Positions 23,195-36,397 are shown, numbered from the stretch's first letter. The stretch is DNA of 64,000 bases from Thamnaconus septentrionalis (GCA_009823395.1 CM020511.1:7922501-7986500); one strand, 5' to 3'. A program made the numbers and translations. The notes: generated by a model not told the origin, from the letters alone.

Positions 23195-26100
23195 ATCGCA
23201 CAGGTGGACCAGTTCTTTGTAGTTGGGTGGCGTCTAAACTACCCTCAAGTCCGTTCTGATTTGGCTGGATACTATTGGTTGTATGGCAGTAACAGAAGCT
23301 GCTCCACCCAACGTCATCAAGCCTTGGCAGCAAAGACCAAGAACAAGCGCGAGGTGCCGAGCCTCAGCGCAGATATCAGCGAAGAAAAAAAGATGACTTT
23401 TTGCTGAGCGCGTTAGCTTCGCTCAGCACGGAGACTGGAATTATGGAAAACCCACCTTGTGCGCCTCACCTCTAACGACAATTACATCGACCGCACGGCA
23501 ATCGCAAAGCTCAGTGATTAAAGTCTCCATATCTGAGTAGATCCACGGCTTCACCGCAGTGGAGACAGAAATCCCTACAAATCTCCGGAAAACAGCATAT
23601 TTTAGCCATCTGTTTACAGCCTCCTGCCAATTAACCAGTCACCCAGCCATACCAACACTGATCCTACTAGTCTGGAATGAGTTATTGTCTACTGTAAAGT
23701 GTCTGATTTATAAAACTACACGAAAAAAAAAAATGGAAAAACGAGTCGCAGAAGTTAAAGATGGACTCTTCACTGAACTGGCAGAGACTTTTATTGTTAT
23801 AAAAATATAATGTGTAAGTGAATCATCATTATGGGACATTGTATGCATCATAGCAACATATATAGAGAAAATATCTACATATTTCTGCATCTATTTCTAT
23901 TTCATGTTGTGCCGTCTGTCGGGAAGAGCTTAACTGCACCAGGCCAAGAAACATGACGCTGCTGAGTTCATTGTCTTTATATTGTGTTTAAATCTAGACA
24001 AAAAAAAAATCCATGACACACTTTCTCATTCTAGTTTCACTGCCATGAAGGCTGTCAGTACATTATCATATGCACTTCAAAATAATTAGCGTGTGTTTCA
24101 GCTAAAGATGCTACTGATATTATCTCCGGCAAGTCAAGTTTACATTTCGCGACAATTAGCTAAAATAGCTGTGATTAGCATACAGTCTGTGATGGCAGAG
24201 ACTGTCAGGTGATTTCCTCCCTCAGGCTGAAACACCACCAGAAATTCTCACTGTTTAAAATACACATTTTTAATAATTGAACCGGTGTGGGGTTTTTCTT
24301 TTCACGTGTTTTGGGGGTTGTGCGTGTGCTGATGCTCACAGGGTCATTTTTCAGTGGCGTCCACAGACACTTTATTTTGGGAGCCTCTTAGAGCGAGGTG
24401 TGAGTGTGACCAGGCAAACTCGCTCACATGGCGCCGGTGGTGACCATGTCGTGGCGAAACGGCGCCTTTTTAAACGTGACCTATTTTTTTTTGTCATTTG
24501 TGTTGCCATTATCCTGACAGCCAGCGTGGGCTTGAGTCCCGACGCAAGCTAGCACACCAAGGCTTTCTCTTTCTTTTCCTTTTTCTTTTCCTTTTCAGTG
24601 CACCTGCACATGTCTGCGCTAGCACGCATGTTTGTCTGCGTGCAGACTGTTTGTGTTTGTGTTTGTGCCGGCGGTAGAACCCCGGCACCGAGCTCAGGTG
24701 CTGCTCTAGCCTGAATATTTAGCAATGTTTCCTCTTAACGCTTCGTCCTCAGAATAGAATTCTCTGCTTATATTTTTAGAACTGTCATTTCTGAGGCACT
24801 GAGGTGTTTTGTTTTTGGTCTCTTTTTATTATTTCTTTTTTTCTTTTTTTTTTCACCCCCCACTGGTCAAGCGATCAGCATTAGCTGATGTCACTCACAT
24901 CAGCGTATCTCCTCTTTCCTGGACGCGCCGCAGTAAATATCAATCACTCCCACCAGCTTTGGCCATTTTACTCTCGCATGCGCGGGAGGAAAAAAAAAAA
25001 AAACTTATTACGGACGTCATTATTTATTCAAGACACAGCTTTGTAGTTTATCTTTGCAATGAATATCTAATGGTGCAGCTGCTAGCAACTCAGAGTCGCC
25101 GCACAAGTTACAGCGTCGGGGCCCCACAACTTACTCAGAGTGTTTGTTGTTGCGTACAAGCTGTTGTGTGATGCAATGTGCGATGATGGTGACCGCTACC
25201 ACTGGCCCTGCAGCAGCTGCCTGCTAAGCTGTTAGCCGTTGTGCTGAGCGATACATCGCTATTTACCGGTAAATAGACTCTGAATATTTAAACTGCATTC
25301 ACCCTGAGCGTGAACCACCAATCATTTTCTAGAGCTCAACTGGAGTAAAACGAAAGTGACGGCAGAACAGGGACGAAGGTAAAGTTGGATTCTCTGTAAT
25401 GTGTGTAAGCTTTACAGTTCACACATTTACTTCACAAATTCAGCACTGACGTTCAAACATTTACATACCAATACATTATTTTTAAAAATGGCACTTCACA
25501 TGTTTGTTTCTCTCAGTGGAAACCAAATTTCCCCTGTATACATTTTCAGTTTGTTTTTTTAAATTCCGCGTCGCTCCTTGATTTAAAATGTAAATCTCCT
25601 CGACGCTCATTTTTCCTCTCTGCTGGCAACCTTAAAAAACGTTGGGATTCAAGCGCAGAACAGATTTCATTTTAATTTTGTATACATTCAAGTCACCGCT
25701 TCCCTCTAACATCTTGCCTCCACCTGAGGAGAGGAGCCTGATTGGCCGTTTGGATGAGAACAAAAAAAAAACAAAAAACATTTTATCCGTGACTTCCTCT
25801 CCCTTTCCATCCAAAGCAAACCACAACAGCAGAACTAAGGCGTGAGGAGCACTGATGCCCGCGCAGTTCAGAGACATTAAGTTAAACTGTCACACTTTGC
25901 CTTTTGTCTTCTTGCCTGCCCTTCTTCCTTCTTCCTTCTTCCTTCTTCCCGCTTGCCTGCTCCTGCTCCCCTGGTTCCCTTATTCCTTAATTATTGGCAG
26001 AGAATAGAAATTACAGATAATTAAATGACAATTATGATCTCCTACACAGGGGACTTTTTTGCTACGGGGACTAACTTTGTAGGTTATTGTTAAGGTCATT

Positions 26101-27004
26101 AGTGTGTGTGTGTGTGTGTGTGTGCGTGTGTAAGCTTGTTAGGAGGATGGGGTAGCTAGCGCGTGCCCGTGTGTGTGCGTTGTATTTCCGCTAATGTCAA
26201 CACACACATTGGATAGCGCACTTTTAGGCCTTTGAGATAGTTGAATCCCCCCTGGATGTGTTTCCTCCTCGGGGAGAAGCCGTATGCAGATAGGGTTGGA
26301 AGGTCACACTAGACACACACACACACACGCACACACACAGTCGCAGTGACGCAATGGGCATCGCACACATGAGTCCATAATGTATAAATAATCGCGTGGC
26401 GGTGGCGGCGGTGTCATTTGACAGTTTACATAAAGAGCCGGAGCGCTGCGATATGAAGCTCAGTGTCTGAGTGACGAGAGCTGAGGGAAACATTCCTGGG
26501 ATTCAATGGGATTGGACCGGACCATCCTCACACGCACGCACGCACGCGCACGCACGTAAACACACGCGCACTGCCATCTCCCCCTCCGCCAGCGATGCGG
26601 CTCTGTTTTGGGTCTCACAATGCAAACAGGATGTAACCTATTTTGATCACGCTGCCATATTGCATCATCAAATATTAACAGATTCCGCTGCGCCTTCGCT
26701 GCGTCTCGCTCGACGACGCCGGCCCGAGCTTTACTACTCGCTGCTCGCAGATTTCCTCTTTTTTTTTTTTTTTTTTGATTCTTTGACACCGAGAGGAGAC
26801 GCAGATGGAGGAGCGTCGTCCTCTCGGCACCAGATTGCTCCTCCTCCTCCTCCTCCTCCTCCTCCTCCTCTTCCTTTTTTCCTCTGCTTTTTCTTTTTTT
26901 TCTCTCTAAGCCTGGGAGCTTGTGCGTGTGCGTCCAGGAGCATCTGTGTCACCGCGGTGGTCACACACACACACGCACACACACACACACACATACATAC
27001 ACAC

Positions 27005-27048
27005 ACCAGTGTGCTAATGCTCTATTGATAGAGCATTAGCACACTGGT
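27005..27048. repeat. Perfect palindrome, 21-bp arms with 2-bp spacer, flanked by (CA)n and (GT)n
   Basis: The arm 27005-27025 is exactly complementary to 27028-27048, around a TG spacer. The left flank is a CA-rich tract (about 26962-27004) and the right flank a GT tract (27051-27085), so the complementary microsatellites extend the inverted symmetry far beyond the core. No gene is associated with it. Confidence 0.95.
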
Positions 27049-27088
<40 letters not shown>

Positions 27089-28696
27089 TCAGAGTCAACA
27101 GTCACGCTGTTGATTTCAAACCTTTCTCCTCCTCTCTTCCTCTGCCTCTGCCTCCCTCTATCTCTTGCCTGCACCATCACCATCACCCCCCCCCCCCCCC
27201 AGCCACCCCGCATCTCCCCCCCTCCCCCCCCACCCCCCACCATGCTGATCCAGACTTTGGAATTCAATGTTGCTATGGTAACAATGTCGGGCTGGTCCTC
27301 TCTGCCTCCCCCTCTTTACTCCTCTTATTCAGGCTAGATGCAGTGCAACACACTTTGGAGCCGCTCTGTCTTCGTGCTGCCATCGTGTCGCACACACACA
27401 CACACACATTCATAATTACTCCAGTCTGTGTCAAGAGCAATACGGATCTATTGATCCAACACAGGCTGAGTGGAGATGATTAGCTTAGCACACGCTAGAT
27501 GTGGTTGAAACGAATGCAACGCGGGTTGCCACATTTTGTTTTGTTTTTTTGGAGTCTCAGGGAGATTCTGCAGAGACGTCGGCCTCCCCCTCGCGTATGT
27601 TACGGCTTCATTGCACTTGTGCTCGAGGCGCTGGCGCTGTCCTTTACGTTTGGGCGGCGTCATGCAGAAATGATTGGCTTCTCCGGACGCTGAGGGAGGA
27701 AGCTTCCGACGCATGCCGCGCTAAGGTGTTATCGATAAAGTGCAGCTAAACAGGTTGGTGGGTTGTAATTGAAGACGATTAGCCGGCAGTGGAGCCGACC
27801 TGCTCAGCTCTGGGTGGTGGTGCTGCTCTGGTCTGGGCAGACTGCAATTCCTGTACAGCCGTGCAGTCAATGCAGTCCGGCATAAAGAAGAAAGAGGTAC
27901 AAAGATTTAGTTATTACCGGTAGTTCTTTTTTAATGCAGCTCTGTGGGGTCTTTGCTGCAGTGAGACTGGAGCCTGATGAACAATCTGATTCGAGCCTTG
28001 TGCAGTTTTGGATTGACAGCGTAAAAAAGTAATGGATGGGGACTTGGAAGTTTGCAGCCAGAAAAGCCTGAAAGTCCCACATCAGAATATGAAGAGTGTC
28101 GGTCCTCAGGTTGGGGAAGTGCTGACAGGTTCAACATTGTTTCCAGTTGAAAGTTGTTTCATCGTTCATCGGCACCAGTGTGGCTGTTGTGGTTGTAGGA
28201 TTTTCTTCCAGAGGAATAACTTTGTTCCTTTTGTCTTTTAGGTCGCCTGTTAAACAAACAAAGTTGGTCATTTGGTGATATTTTTGATATCGCAGTTTTC
28301 AGCGCTCTACCATAAGATGCTGTTATGAATGAAGGAGGGAAGACATGAGGCAGACAAAGTTTATAGTTGTCATTTTCAAATGTCATTTACTGCTGTATAT
28401 GTACCTGTTATCTTTATTTCCTAACCATCATCACCTTAGGTGTATTTTCTTTTCATATTTTAATTAATTACTGTCGTTGATATGATTCAATGTCATGAAT
28501 ACAAATCAAAGAGCAACATGCACAACCCACTTTTCTTCAAATAAAAAGTTAAATAACAAAAAAAAAAAACAATAACGTTAAAATGTGGCATCACCACATG
28601 GAGCAGAAATAAAATCACCTGCATATATATTAATCCTCACCGTTGCATATTCATCCTTCTCAAGTTTCCTGCTGCTCCTTTGTGTCTGATTTGCAT

Positions 28697-28697
<1 letters not shown>

Positions 28698-28739
<42 letters not shown>
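28698..28739 (+). repeat. (CAG)14 trinucleotide repeat
   Basis: Fourteen uninterrupted CAG units at the left edge of the GC-rich putative cacng8 promoter/first exon. A GGAC-type tetranucleotide repeat follows at about 28870-28900. Confidence 0.95.
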
Positions 28740-28743
<4 letters not shown>

Positions 28744-29069
28744 GCGGAGAGCATGTTGCAGGCTTAGCGCTGCCACGGGACAGAGAGGAGGTCCGCCGGC
28801 CGGCCCAGCCTGAGCAGCCCGAGCAGCCTGAGCAGCCAGCGCCGGCTCTCCAGTGTGGGACACAGTGAGGACGGACGGACGGACGGACGGACGGACGGAC
28901 CGAGGGAGAGGCAAGAGAGACGCAGCGGAGAAGAAGGAGAGAAGAAGAAGGGGGGAGCAGGTGAAAACAGTCGATGGATGCTGTCCGGCTTGAGGGGACA
29001 GCACGTTCTTCACTGACGAGGAAAAGAAAGATTTCAAAATTGAGTCGAAGGATAGAAACTCGCCGTCAG
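28740..29069 (+). promoter_or_regulatory. Putative cacng8 promoter and non-coding first exon ending at a strong donor
   Basis: The region is GC-rich and purine-rich, and ends in GTCAG|GTAAGT at 29070, a textbook donor lying 675 bases upstream of the cacng8 ATG. An AG acceptor sits just before the ATG (29740-29741) behind a C/T-rich stretch, so a 5' UTR intron from 29070 to 29741 is plausible. The transcription start is not defined by the sequence. Confidence 0.45.
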
Positions 29070-29339
29070 GTAAGTCTTTTCATTTATTTTGATTCTGATT
29101 TTTTTTTTTCAGTCGTCTCAGTGGTGTCTCGGCGGTTTGCACAGGCAGCAAAGACTTTGAATGCTGCTCTGTGAGGCTCCACTGCTGAACGAAAAACTTT
29201 GCTGTACACCTCTGAGACGTCAGAGCCATAAAGTGACCTCGGCTGATTGAGGCTGAATGAAAGGAAGTTTGCGTAACGTGCAGCAATTGATCCAGAATCA
29301 ATAATCAGCTGTAGGTGATGTAAAGTTATGCTTGCTGTG

Positions 29340-29340
<1 letters not shown>

Positions 29341-29404
<64 letters not shown>
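29341..29404 (+). repeat. (GT)n dinucleotide repeat
   Basis: About 30 GT units, located within the putative 5' UTR intron of cacng8. Confidence 0.95.
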
Positions 29405-29407
<3 letters not shown>

Positions 29408-29743
29408 ACAGTGTCAGGGTCATGAATATGGAGCGATGAGGGATTATTGGCAGGCTGTGATGATCTTTGATGCTTCACATCAGTCCCTCCCCCCGGGTTA
29501 AACGCCGTCCCAGCAGAGTCGTCCGACTCTCCTCCAAGGACGCCCCCCCCCCCAACTCCTCCCAACCCCAACCCCCCCATGCCACTACCACGATCTCACC
29601 CTTTTCAGGCCTCTGCCTCCAAACTGCAACCTTAACAAAAATCCACCTTCGGTTTTTCTTGCTTGCTCACCGCTCACACGGTGGAACGGTCCCTCATGTC
29701 CTCGTGTCTCCTTTAACCCCTCCACCACCTCCCCACTGAAGGC

Positions 29744-30805
29744 ATGGTGTGTGAGAAGGGGATCCAGATCCTCCTCACCACCGTGGGGGCGTTCGCCGCC
29801 TTCGGCCTGATGACGGTGGCCATAGGGACGGACTACTGGCTGTATTCCCGCGCCCTCATCTGCAACAGCACAGCCAACGTCACCCAGGACGACCCCCACA
29901 ACAAGGACAAGAAGGACCCGGGGGCGCTCACCCACTCCGGACTGTGGAGGATCTGCTGTCTGGAAGGTAAGAAGCTGCTGAAGACTCTCAGGGCGTCATC
30001 AGGTCTCGCTCCCTTTATGTCTGTCGTGTGCCATTTTAATTTTCCCGCTGGTCAGATAATATATATGCAGAGCCAGCCAATAATAAGAGATACACACATT
30101 AGGAAAAAGAAAACTAGAAAAAATAAGTCAATACCAAATTTAATCCGACATAACGAGATTAAAACAAGTAACCCTTGGCCTCTACAGTGACAAGAGGTGG
30201 TGGTCATTGGCTTCCAGACATTTACGTGTATGGCCGACTACTGCTTAGGTGACGTTGGCCAAAGTGTCCAATGGGATGGCTGTGCAATCCATTTCTTGTC
30301 GAAGGGCCACCTGTTGGGAAAACATGGTACAACACGACACAGTGTTAGCGGAATTTGATCAAACTTTGAAAGAGGTATCAAGGTGTGTAGAAGTACTTAT
30401 ATTAAATATTTACGTTGACTAAATCTGTATATATGAGCAGAGGAGGTCGAGGTGTCTGCGACAGTTGGCATTTGGTTTGGACTGGAAGAAACGGGACGCT
30501 TGTCCGCTTTTTGAAGGGTCCCTCTCTACTGGTGGGTTTCTTGGAAAGGAAAAGGAACAGCGTGATGATCTTCTTTAGATCCAGATGTCGTCTGCCGTGG
30601 GCTGATTAGCAGCCGGAAGATGTGAAACAGGTGAAAGACGTCATCTGGCCTTTGACTCTGTGGTTGAAGAGAGAAAACGGTCATCAGTCACCCGGTCAAC
30701 TCTGTAAAATCCGAAATCAGAAATTATACCTGAATGAAATTGAATGAAATTACTCCACTAACTCACTGTCTCCGTTGCTGCAGGACGAGCTACCTTTGAG
30801 GTGCC

Positions 30806-30836
<31 letters not shown>

Positions 30837-31907
30837 TTGGAGAGGTGGAGGTGTGAACGCCTTCAAAATATAATAAGAATAATTGTTCCTTTTTTTTCTT
30901 CTTTTTCTTTTTTAGAAAAACTCAAATTCATTCTTCTGGAGCGCCGCTGTGAGCTTGTCGGGCTGCTGCAATCACAAACTCTTGTCCTTTGGCCTTTCAC
31001 ATTGATTTTGCTATTTAGCGCTCATCAGCTGGAGTGGGCGGCGATGAATCCACTCCACTTATCAAGCTGCGATTCAGCTGAATCCATTCACTGCAGAGCG
31101 CTTCCGCACCGCCAAACTCACAACTTTCTTTTTTTTTTTTATTTCACCATCGTGCCACTTTTATTTCTGCGGGGGGGGCTTTCCGGTGGAGTGATTCAAT
31201 GCCGAGGAGCGTCGGCTCTTTGTTCCGTGCAGCTGCGGCGTGGCAGAAATATCAGTAATCGTTAGCTTCGTGACGTTTCATCTTTATTTGCTAGTCCTCC
31301 TCATGGTGACGAGAAGATATTTTTGCATAATTACAGTATAATAGCGCGACAGCCGAGCGGAACCCTCTCGCAAAACAATCCATTAATCACTGCGTTTGAT
31401 TCCAGTGGAGCTCGTTTATTTTCCAAAAAGCGTTGAGAAAAACTACCCTTGCTACCCTACCTTCTTATTTTTTTTCCCCCTTCTCCTGGCGCGCAAGATT
31501 TCTCACTCCAAATCGGCCGAGCGACTCCGAACTGGCAACCCGCCTTCAGTCGTGCAACAAAAGCTGATAGTTCGCTGTTTGTTTCTTTGTTTTGTTTTGT
31601 TTTTTTTACGCTGACTGTGTGTCTTGAAAGGCCTTGAAGGGAGTCAACGGCAGAGGCGACCGGCGGCCAAGTGGTGCTGCGAGTTGGCAAATCTGCGCCT
31701 TTCGCCCACATGCGGACGACTTCAGTCTGCTGGGAAATTAAAAAAAAAAAAAGCCCAACCTCTTGGCTCGCTGTGCCCAGTGCTTGTTTTTTTTTTTTGT
31801 ATGAAGCTAATTTGTCCTCATCTCTAAGCTTCCCGATAGCAAGAAGCGACCAATTAGAGATAAGCAGGAGGCCTTGCAGCACCACTGCAGTGCAGAACCA
31901 CCCCCCC

Positions 31908-31950
<43 letters not shown>

Positions 31951-32038
31951 CCCTTCCACCACCGTCTTCCAGCTCCTCCTTTTACTCGCTATTCAGGCGA
32001 CCGGCGCTTCCAGACATGGTATTTTTGATCTTCAGCTC

Positions 32039-32108
<70 letters not shown>

Positions 32109-35100
32109 GCCATTCCTCTTTCTGCAGCTTCCTCCCTCTTTCTCTCCGCCTGCTCTTGAAAGAGTCTTGGCGTTTGCTTAGAGGTCAAGTATCTCCGATG
32201 CTTTGCCGAGCGTTCAGCCCGGACAGATGCTGGATGTTTAGCGCCGGTGCAGTGGTGCAGTGAGGTGAAGCCGAGGTAGAAACGCAGGACATGCGAGCGC
32301 TGAAAGATTTATGGCAGACAGGGGTGGGGGGGGTGGGGGAGGGGAAGGGGGGGTAGGTGGGCGGGCAGGCGGGTGCCACATTATGCCGTGAATAGAGATG
32401 TGTCCTGTCCTCCTCCTTAACTCCTCTGCAGGTTCACTATATTTGGGTTGCAAGCGTTTTACCCCTTCAGCGGCGGCTCTCTGTTGCGGAATACATTACA
32501 GGCGGCACCTTGTTCCCCGTCTTTGAAAGTCAAATGTGGCCTCGGCCAAAGCAAAGTGAGTTTGAGCTCACAGCTTTGTGCTTTTATTTACCATTTATCC
32601 CACTATTTGACTTTTTTGTTTGCTTCATTTCACTTCAGACACAGAGTTTTTCTCTTGCAGCTATATTGACATGTCAATATCCTTTCCTGTTTTTATTTCA
32701 AGCAAAATGGTGATGTAATTGAAATAACATATTTGTGCAGGAAGCTGCAAAAAATCCCTCCTCAGACCAGCAGGTGAACTGCTGTCACTGACACACTGGC
32801 TCTGTAAATAGTATCATGTAGTGAGTTGGTTTCATCTGTTTCTGCAGGAATTAAACAGCCCCCCCAAACTTGGATTGTACCGTATTGGGGCAAGGAGGAC
32901 GCATGCCTAAGATGACTGTATTGCTACTGCACTGTATAAACAACTGACTTATTGTCATTGTGAAACTGCTAAAGTGTTATTCTAGTTGTACGTAAACTAA
33001 ACTAAAGCCTAAGGTTTTTTCTTTACCCCTTCTTGAACGTTGAAAGCAAAAACATTAAAATGAACCAGGAATGTCAAATTTAAGAACTGCAATATATTGA
33101 AAGGGATAGTTCACAGAAAAATCCACATTTGATCCACTTCCTCTGCTCATGCTGGTGGTCTTTAAGTTTCGGCGCACTTGGTTCCTTCCCTCTGTGAAAC
33201 TCCAGAATGGTTATGTGGATTTGTAACATATCAATTTTGGCTGCACTATCCCTTTAATCCCCCGGTGGACTGCGGCCAACAGAACATCAGCGTGGCTCCA
33301 CTAACATCCCGCCACTTTTCTACCTGCACTCTGTTTCTTTTCAGACCGGCCGGCCTCGCAGCTCGCCCCACATCCGTCCGTCTCCCCCCTCGTCTGTGTC
33401 TCTTCATTCCATCTCCTCCGCCCATCCATCCGTCCATCTTTTGTCCAGTCCAAACATCAACACCAGTGGTGTCCTGTCATCATCGTGCGTGCATCCCCAC
33501 GTCCGTCTGTCTGTCCACATGCAGGACCCCGGCGGGCGCTAATCTGCCCGCGTGTCTTCATACTTGTATGTATTTAGTCGTCCACTTTGCGACGGAAGCC
33601 TTGTTGATCTTCAGAGCGCGCTAAGCTGTCCCTCATGTATGATTCAGCTTCAGAGGTGTTTTTTTTCCTTTCAGATATTGGATTGTGTTTGTGAGTCAGC
33701 TTCATTGTGTTTTAATCCCTGAGGTAGAAATGTGCGGTTCTGCAGCCCCTCCGTTGCCCTGTGCGCGCCACTCACCCGCCCGCTCTTCTTCGCAGGTGTG
33801 AAGCGAGGTGTGTGCTCGCAGATCAACCACTTCCCCGAAGACGCAGACTTTGACCACGACGGTGCAGAGTACGTCCTACGTAAGTCGACGCTTCAACACT
33901 GCAAAAAAAAACCTCATGAACGACAAAGCAGACGGTGGACGGACTCTCAGTCACGGACCAATAAGGGAAAATCCACTGTTGGTCAAATGGTCAAGCATTT
34001 TTCATACCCAAGGGCCCATACCCAGGCTTGGACCATCTTCAAGCCTGGTATGGTTGGAGGAGGAGGAGTTGGTGCAACTGTGCCATAGTACAGTGATAGT
34101 GCAGACAATGTCAATGTCAATGCAACCTTTCCTATATATGGGCGACGCCATTTTGTAGCTGTGTCCGAATCCTGAGTAAACATCGGTATCCACTATGTAA
34201 TCCACTCAATGTATCCCACAATGCATCACTAAAAGTGGGCAATATATCCCGTCATGCATTGCGCTCACGCTGACCCATAGGTAGAAAAGGCAAGCATTAT
34301 TTTTTTTTAATGTAGGAAGATGCTTCCAACATGTGCTTGTCACAAAAATGCATTTATTTCTATATTTAGTTATTCATTTATATATTACCATCGTCCAACA
34401 GGACGTTTCAGTAATGTGACCGCGATGGCGTCATAAACGGCGCCAAGAGTGTCCCAAAGTTGTTGTTTTTTTTTAATTGAACTGATGCGTCACTATTTAG
34501 TGGCTACATATGTGTTGCTAGGAGGGAACTAGTGGGAGATTTGTACAGGCCAGCAAAGGTCCACGGACGCCGAGCTCCCCAAGTCTGTAGAATCACTCTC
34601 CATCCACTCTGCTCCTAGAAAGGGAGTCGGGGGTGTCCTAGTTTGGACCCAGTTGCCCTGCAGTCATTTCTTTCTAGTCGATGATACGCTGCATGTGCGC
34701 CTCAGCATACATGAAGGAAAAAAAAAGAAAAGCTTGTGTTCTGTTTGCAACGTAATGGAGGCCTTTTGCTGGCATTTAGTTGGCATTTTGTCTCCTGTGG
34801 CCTGGTTGTCCTAGATGCGAGAGAATTGCTAATGTGTGAGCGTGCACGTGTTTTCTCCAGGTTTGTCTTGTCGTTTTTAACTGGAGTGGCTTCTTCACTT
34901 TTTTGTTAAAACGTCCACTTGGAGTGATAATCACGCACCTTTCTTCTCCGCTGTGTTTTTTTTTTTTTCCTTCTTCAGGGGTCGTCAGGGCTTCCAACAT
35001 CTTCCCCATCCTCAGTGCGATCCTGCTGCTGATGGGAGGGGTTTGCATCGCCGCAAGCCGTTTCTATAAGAGCAAAAGAAACATCATCCTGGGAGCGGGA

Positions 35101-36397
35101 ATCCTTTTTGTTGCTGCAGGTAATAAAACAAGAACAGTATTACATATATATAATAATACTGGATAGTATTAGATGATTAGAAGGGTTCTCGTAAGAATAT
35201 ACATAGACAAGTTAGCTGCTATCTTGCGCCATCATATTTCTAAGGAAGCCTGGTGTTGACAATCCAGGTTGCCTGACAGTGCGTTACAGAATTAGGGTTT
35301 TTGCTGGCGTCATCAAAAGGAAGAAGAAGGCGGACAAGGCATCCAAGTGTGGGTGCGCAGGCCACCGTAGCTTACTGGCAAGATCAGGAGGGGAAGGGAG
35401 AGTGAAGATGCTACAATCTAATCTATCCTGATGTCGCTGTTTCTTCTTCAACTCTCCAAATATTAAAACAATTAACCTTCAGCCTCCTCACTTTCCAGTA
35501 GAGGACATTTGACTGACGGTCCGGTGGTGGCCAAACACCTTCAGACCTCCTCTAAAACTCTGCCCGCCTCTCTCTGCCCCGGCAGGTCTGAGTAACATCA
35601 TCGGCGTGATCGTCTACATCTCGGCGGCGCTGGGCGACATCTCCCCCAAGAAGGACGAGGACAAGAAGTGGCAGTACTCGTACGGCTGGTCCTTCTACTT
35701 CGGCGGGCTGTCCTTCATCATGGCCGAGATGGTGGGCGTGCTGGCCGTCAACATCTACATCGAGAAGAACAAGGAGCTGCGCTGCCGCTCGCGCACCGAC
35801 ATCTTCAAGAGCACCACGCACGCCATGCTGCGCCTGCCCAGCTACCGCTTCCGCCGCCGCTCGCGCTCCTCCTCGCGCTCCACCGACCCCTCCCGCTCCC
35901 GCGACCCCTCGCCCGTAGGGGGCGGCGTAGGCAAGAACTTTGGCATGCCCCCATCGGCGCTGCTCTCCCAGGGCCCCATCTCGGTGTCCACCCTGCCCAA
36001 CCCGCACTCCCGCTCCCACACGGCCCTGGCTGGAGGCGACATCTCCCTCTACACCCTGTCCCGCGACCCCAAGCTGGGCGGCCTGCCGCCCATGTATGGG
36101 ACGGTGGACCGGGCCACGCTCTACCAGCTGCACAACTGCTTCCCCAAGGACGGCGTCGGTGGAGGCGGCGGCGGCGGCGGGGTGATGATGAGCGGCACAC
36201 TTCCCTCGCTCAAGTCCCACAACCCGTCCAACTCCTCCAACTCCAACGCACAGATGCCCAACTCGGTGGGCTCCGGCCCCCCGCCCTTCACCTCGTCCAC
36301 GGTGGACCGGGAGCGGGGGATGGGCACCCTGGACAGGCTGAAGGGGGACCGGGAGAGCAACTCAAACACCCTCAACAGGAAGACGACTCCCGTGTAG
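29744..36397 (+). CDS. cacng8: Voltage-dependent calcium channel gamma-8 subunit (type I TARP), 4 coding exons
   Basis: Coding exons: 29744-29966, 33796-33879, 34979-35119, 35586-36397 (TAG at 36395-36397). All introns are phase 1 and GT-AG; the product is 419 aa, close to the mammalian length. Membrane segments lie near residues 9-28, 109-128, 137-161 and 182-207. The first extracellular loop has [10 protein letters not shown] (63-72), C81 and sequons at N41 and N45. [13 protein letters not shown] and the block [20 protein letters not shown] are hallmark TARP sequence. RALICN and the ending LNRKTTPV point to gamma-8 rather than gamma-2, -3 or -4. The cytosolic tail has the Arg/Ser block [16 protein letters not shown], the kind phosphorylated by CaMKII/PKC in TARPs, a Gly8 run and the C-terminal PDZ ligand that binds PSD-95. 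The protein is an AMPA-receptor auxiliary subunit at excitatory synapses. The ATG is the first in frame; mammalian gamma-8 has about a dozen more N-terminal residues. Confidence 0.95.
32040..32106 (+). repeat. (CT)n dinucleotide repeat
   Basis: About 33 CT units in cacng8 intron 1, about 90 bases after a (CA)n tract at 31908-31948. Confidence 0.95.
32321..32373 (+). other. G-run cluster with quadruplex potential in cacng8 intron 1
   Basis: Repeated runs of three to eight G within about 53 bases on the transcribed sense strand, followed by shorter GGG/GGC runs. Quadruplex potential is inferred from run spacing. Confidence 0.55.
33100..33255. mobile_element. Short MITE with 11-bp terminal inverted repeats
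   Basis: AAAGGGATAGT at 33100-33110 is exactly complementary to ACTATCCCTTT at 33245-33255. The arms extend with mismatches inward (AATCCACATTT against ATGTGGATTTG). The flanks are TTG and AAT-like, so an imperfect TTAA target duplication is possible but not clear. It lies in cacng8 intron 1; a decayed relative is at 11204-11240. Confidence 0.65.
34159..34652. mobile_element. Probable decayed MITE in cacng8 intron 2
   Basis: The left edge CTGTGTCCGAA and the right edge TTTGGACCCAG are inverted copies at 9 of 11 positions. The interior has the ACAATGCATCA-type sequence I associate with a common fish repeat. No target duplication is visible, so the boundaries are uncertain. Confidence 0.35.

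Larger units (their letters stand above)
17411..28600. other. Intergenic / upstream DNA between cacng7 and cacng8
   Basis: No protein gene is recognised. The region contains many microsatellites: (GT)n 18119-18141, (GA)n 18343-18374, (TCA)n 18733-18810, (AAT)n 19056-19095, (CA)n 19732-19761, (GT)n 21350-21403. GC- and CpG-rich DNA lies around 19130-21050, with a strong splice donor at 19676. There is also a MITE (22354-22836), a foldback segment (22904-23194) and a perfect palindrome (27005-27048). Open frames above 150 codons here are repeat translations. Confidence 0.6.

Noticed and set aside
26471..27028. 185-codon frame with Pro and Phe runs
   Set aside because: Built from (CA)n, (CTC)n and poly-T; no conserved segment.
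34159..34652. Possible target-site duplication of the cacng8 intron 2 element
   Set aside because: Flanks TTTTGTAG and TTGCCCTG do not match, so no insertion boundary can be claimed.
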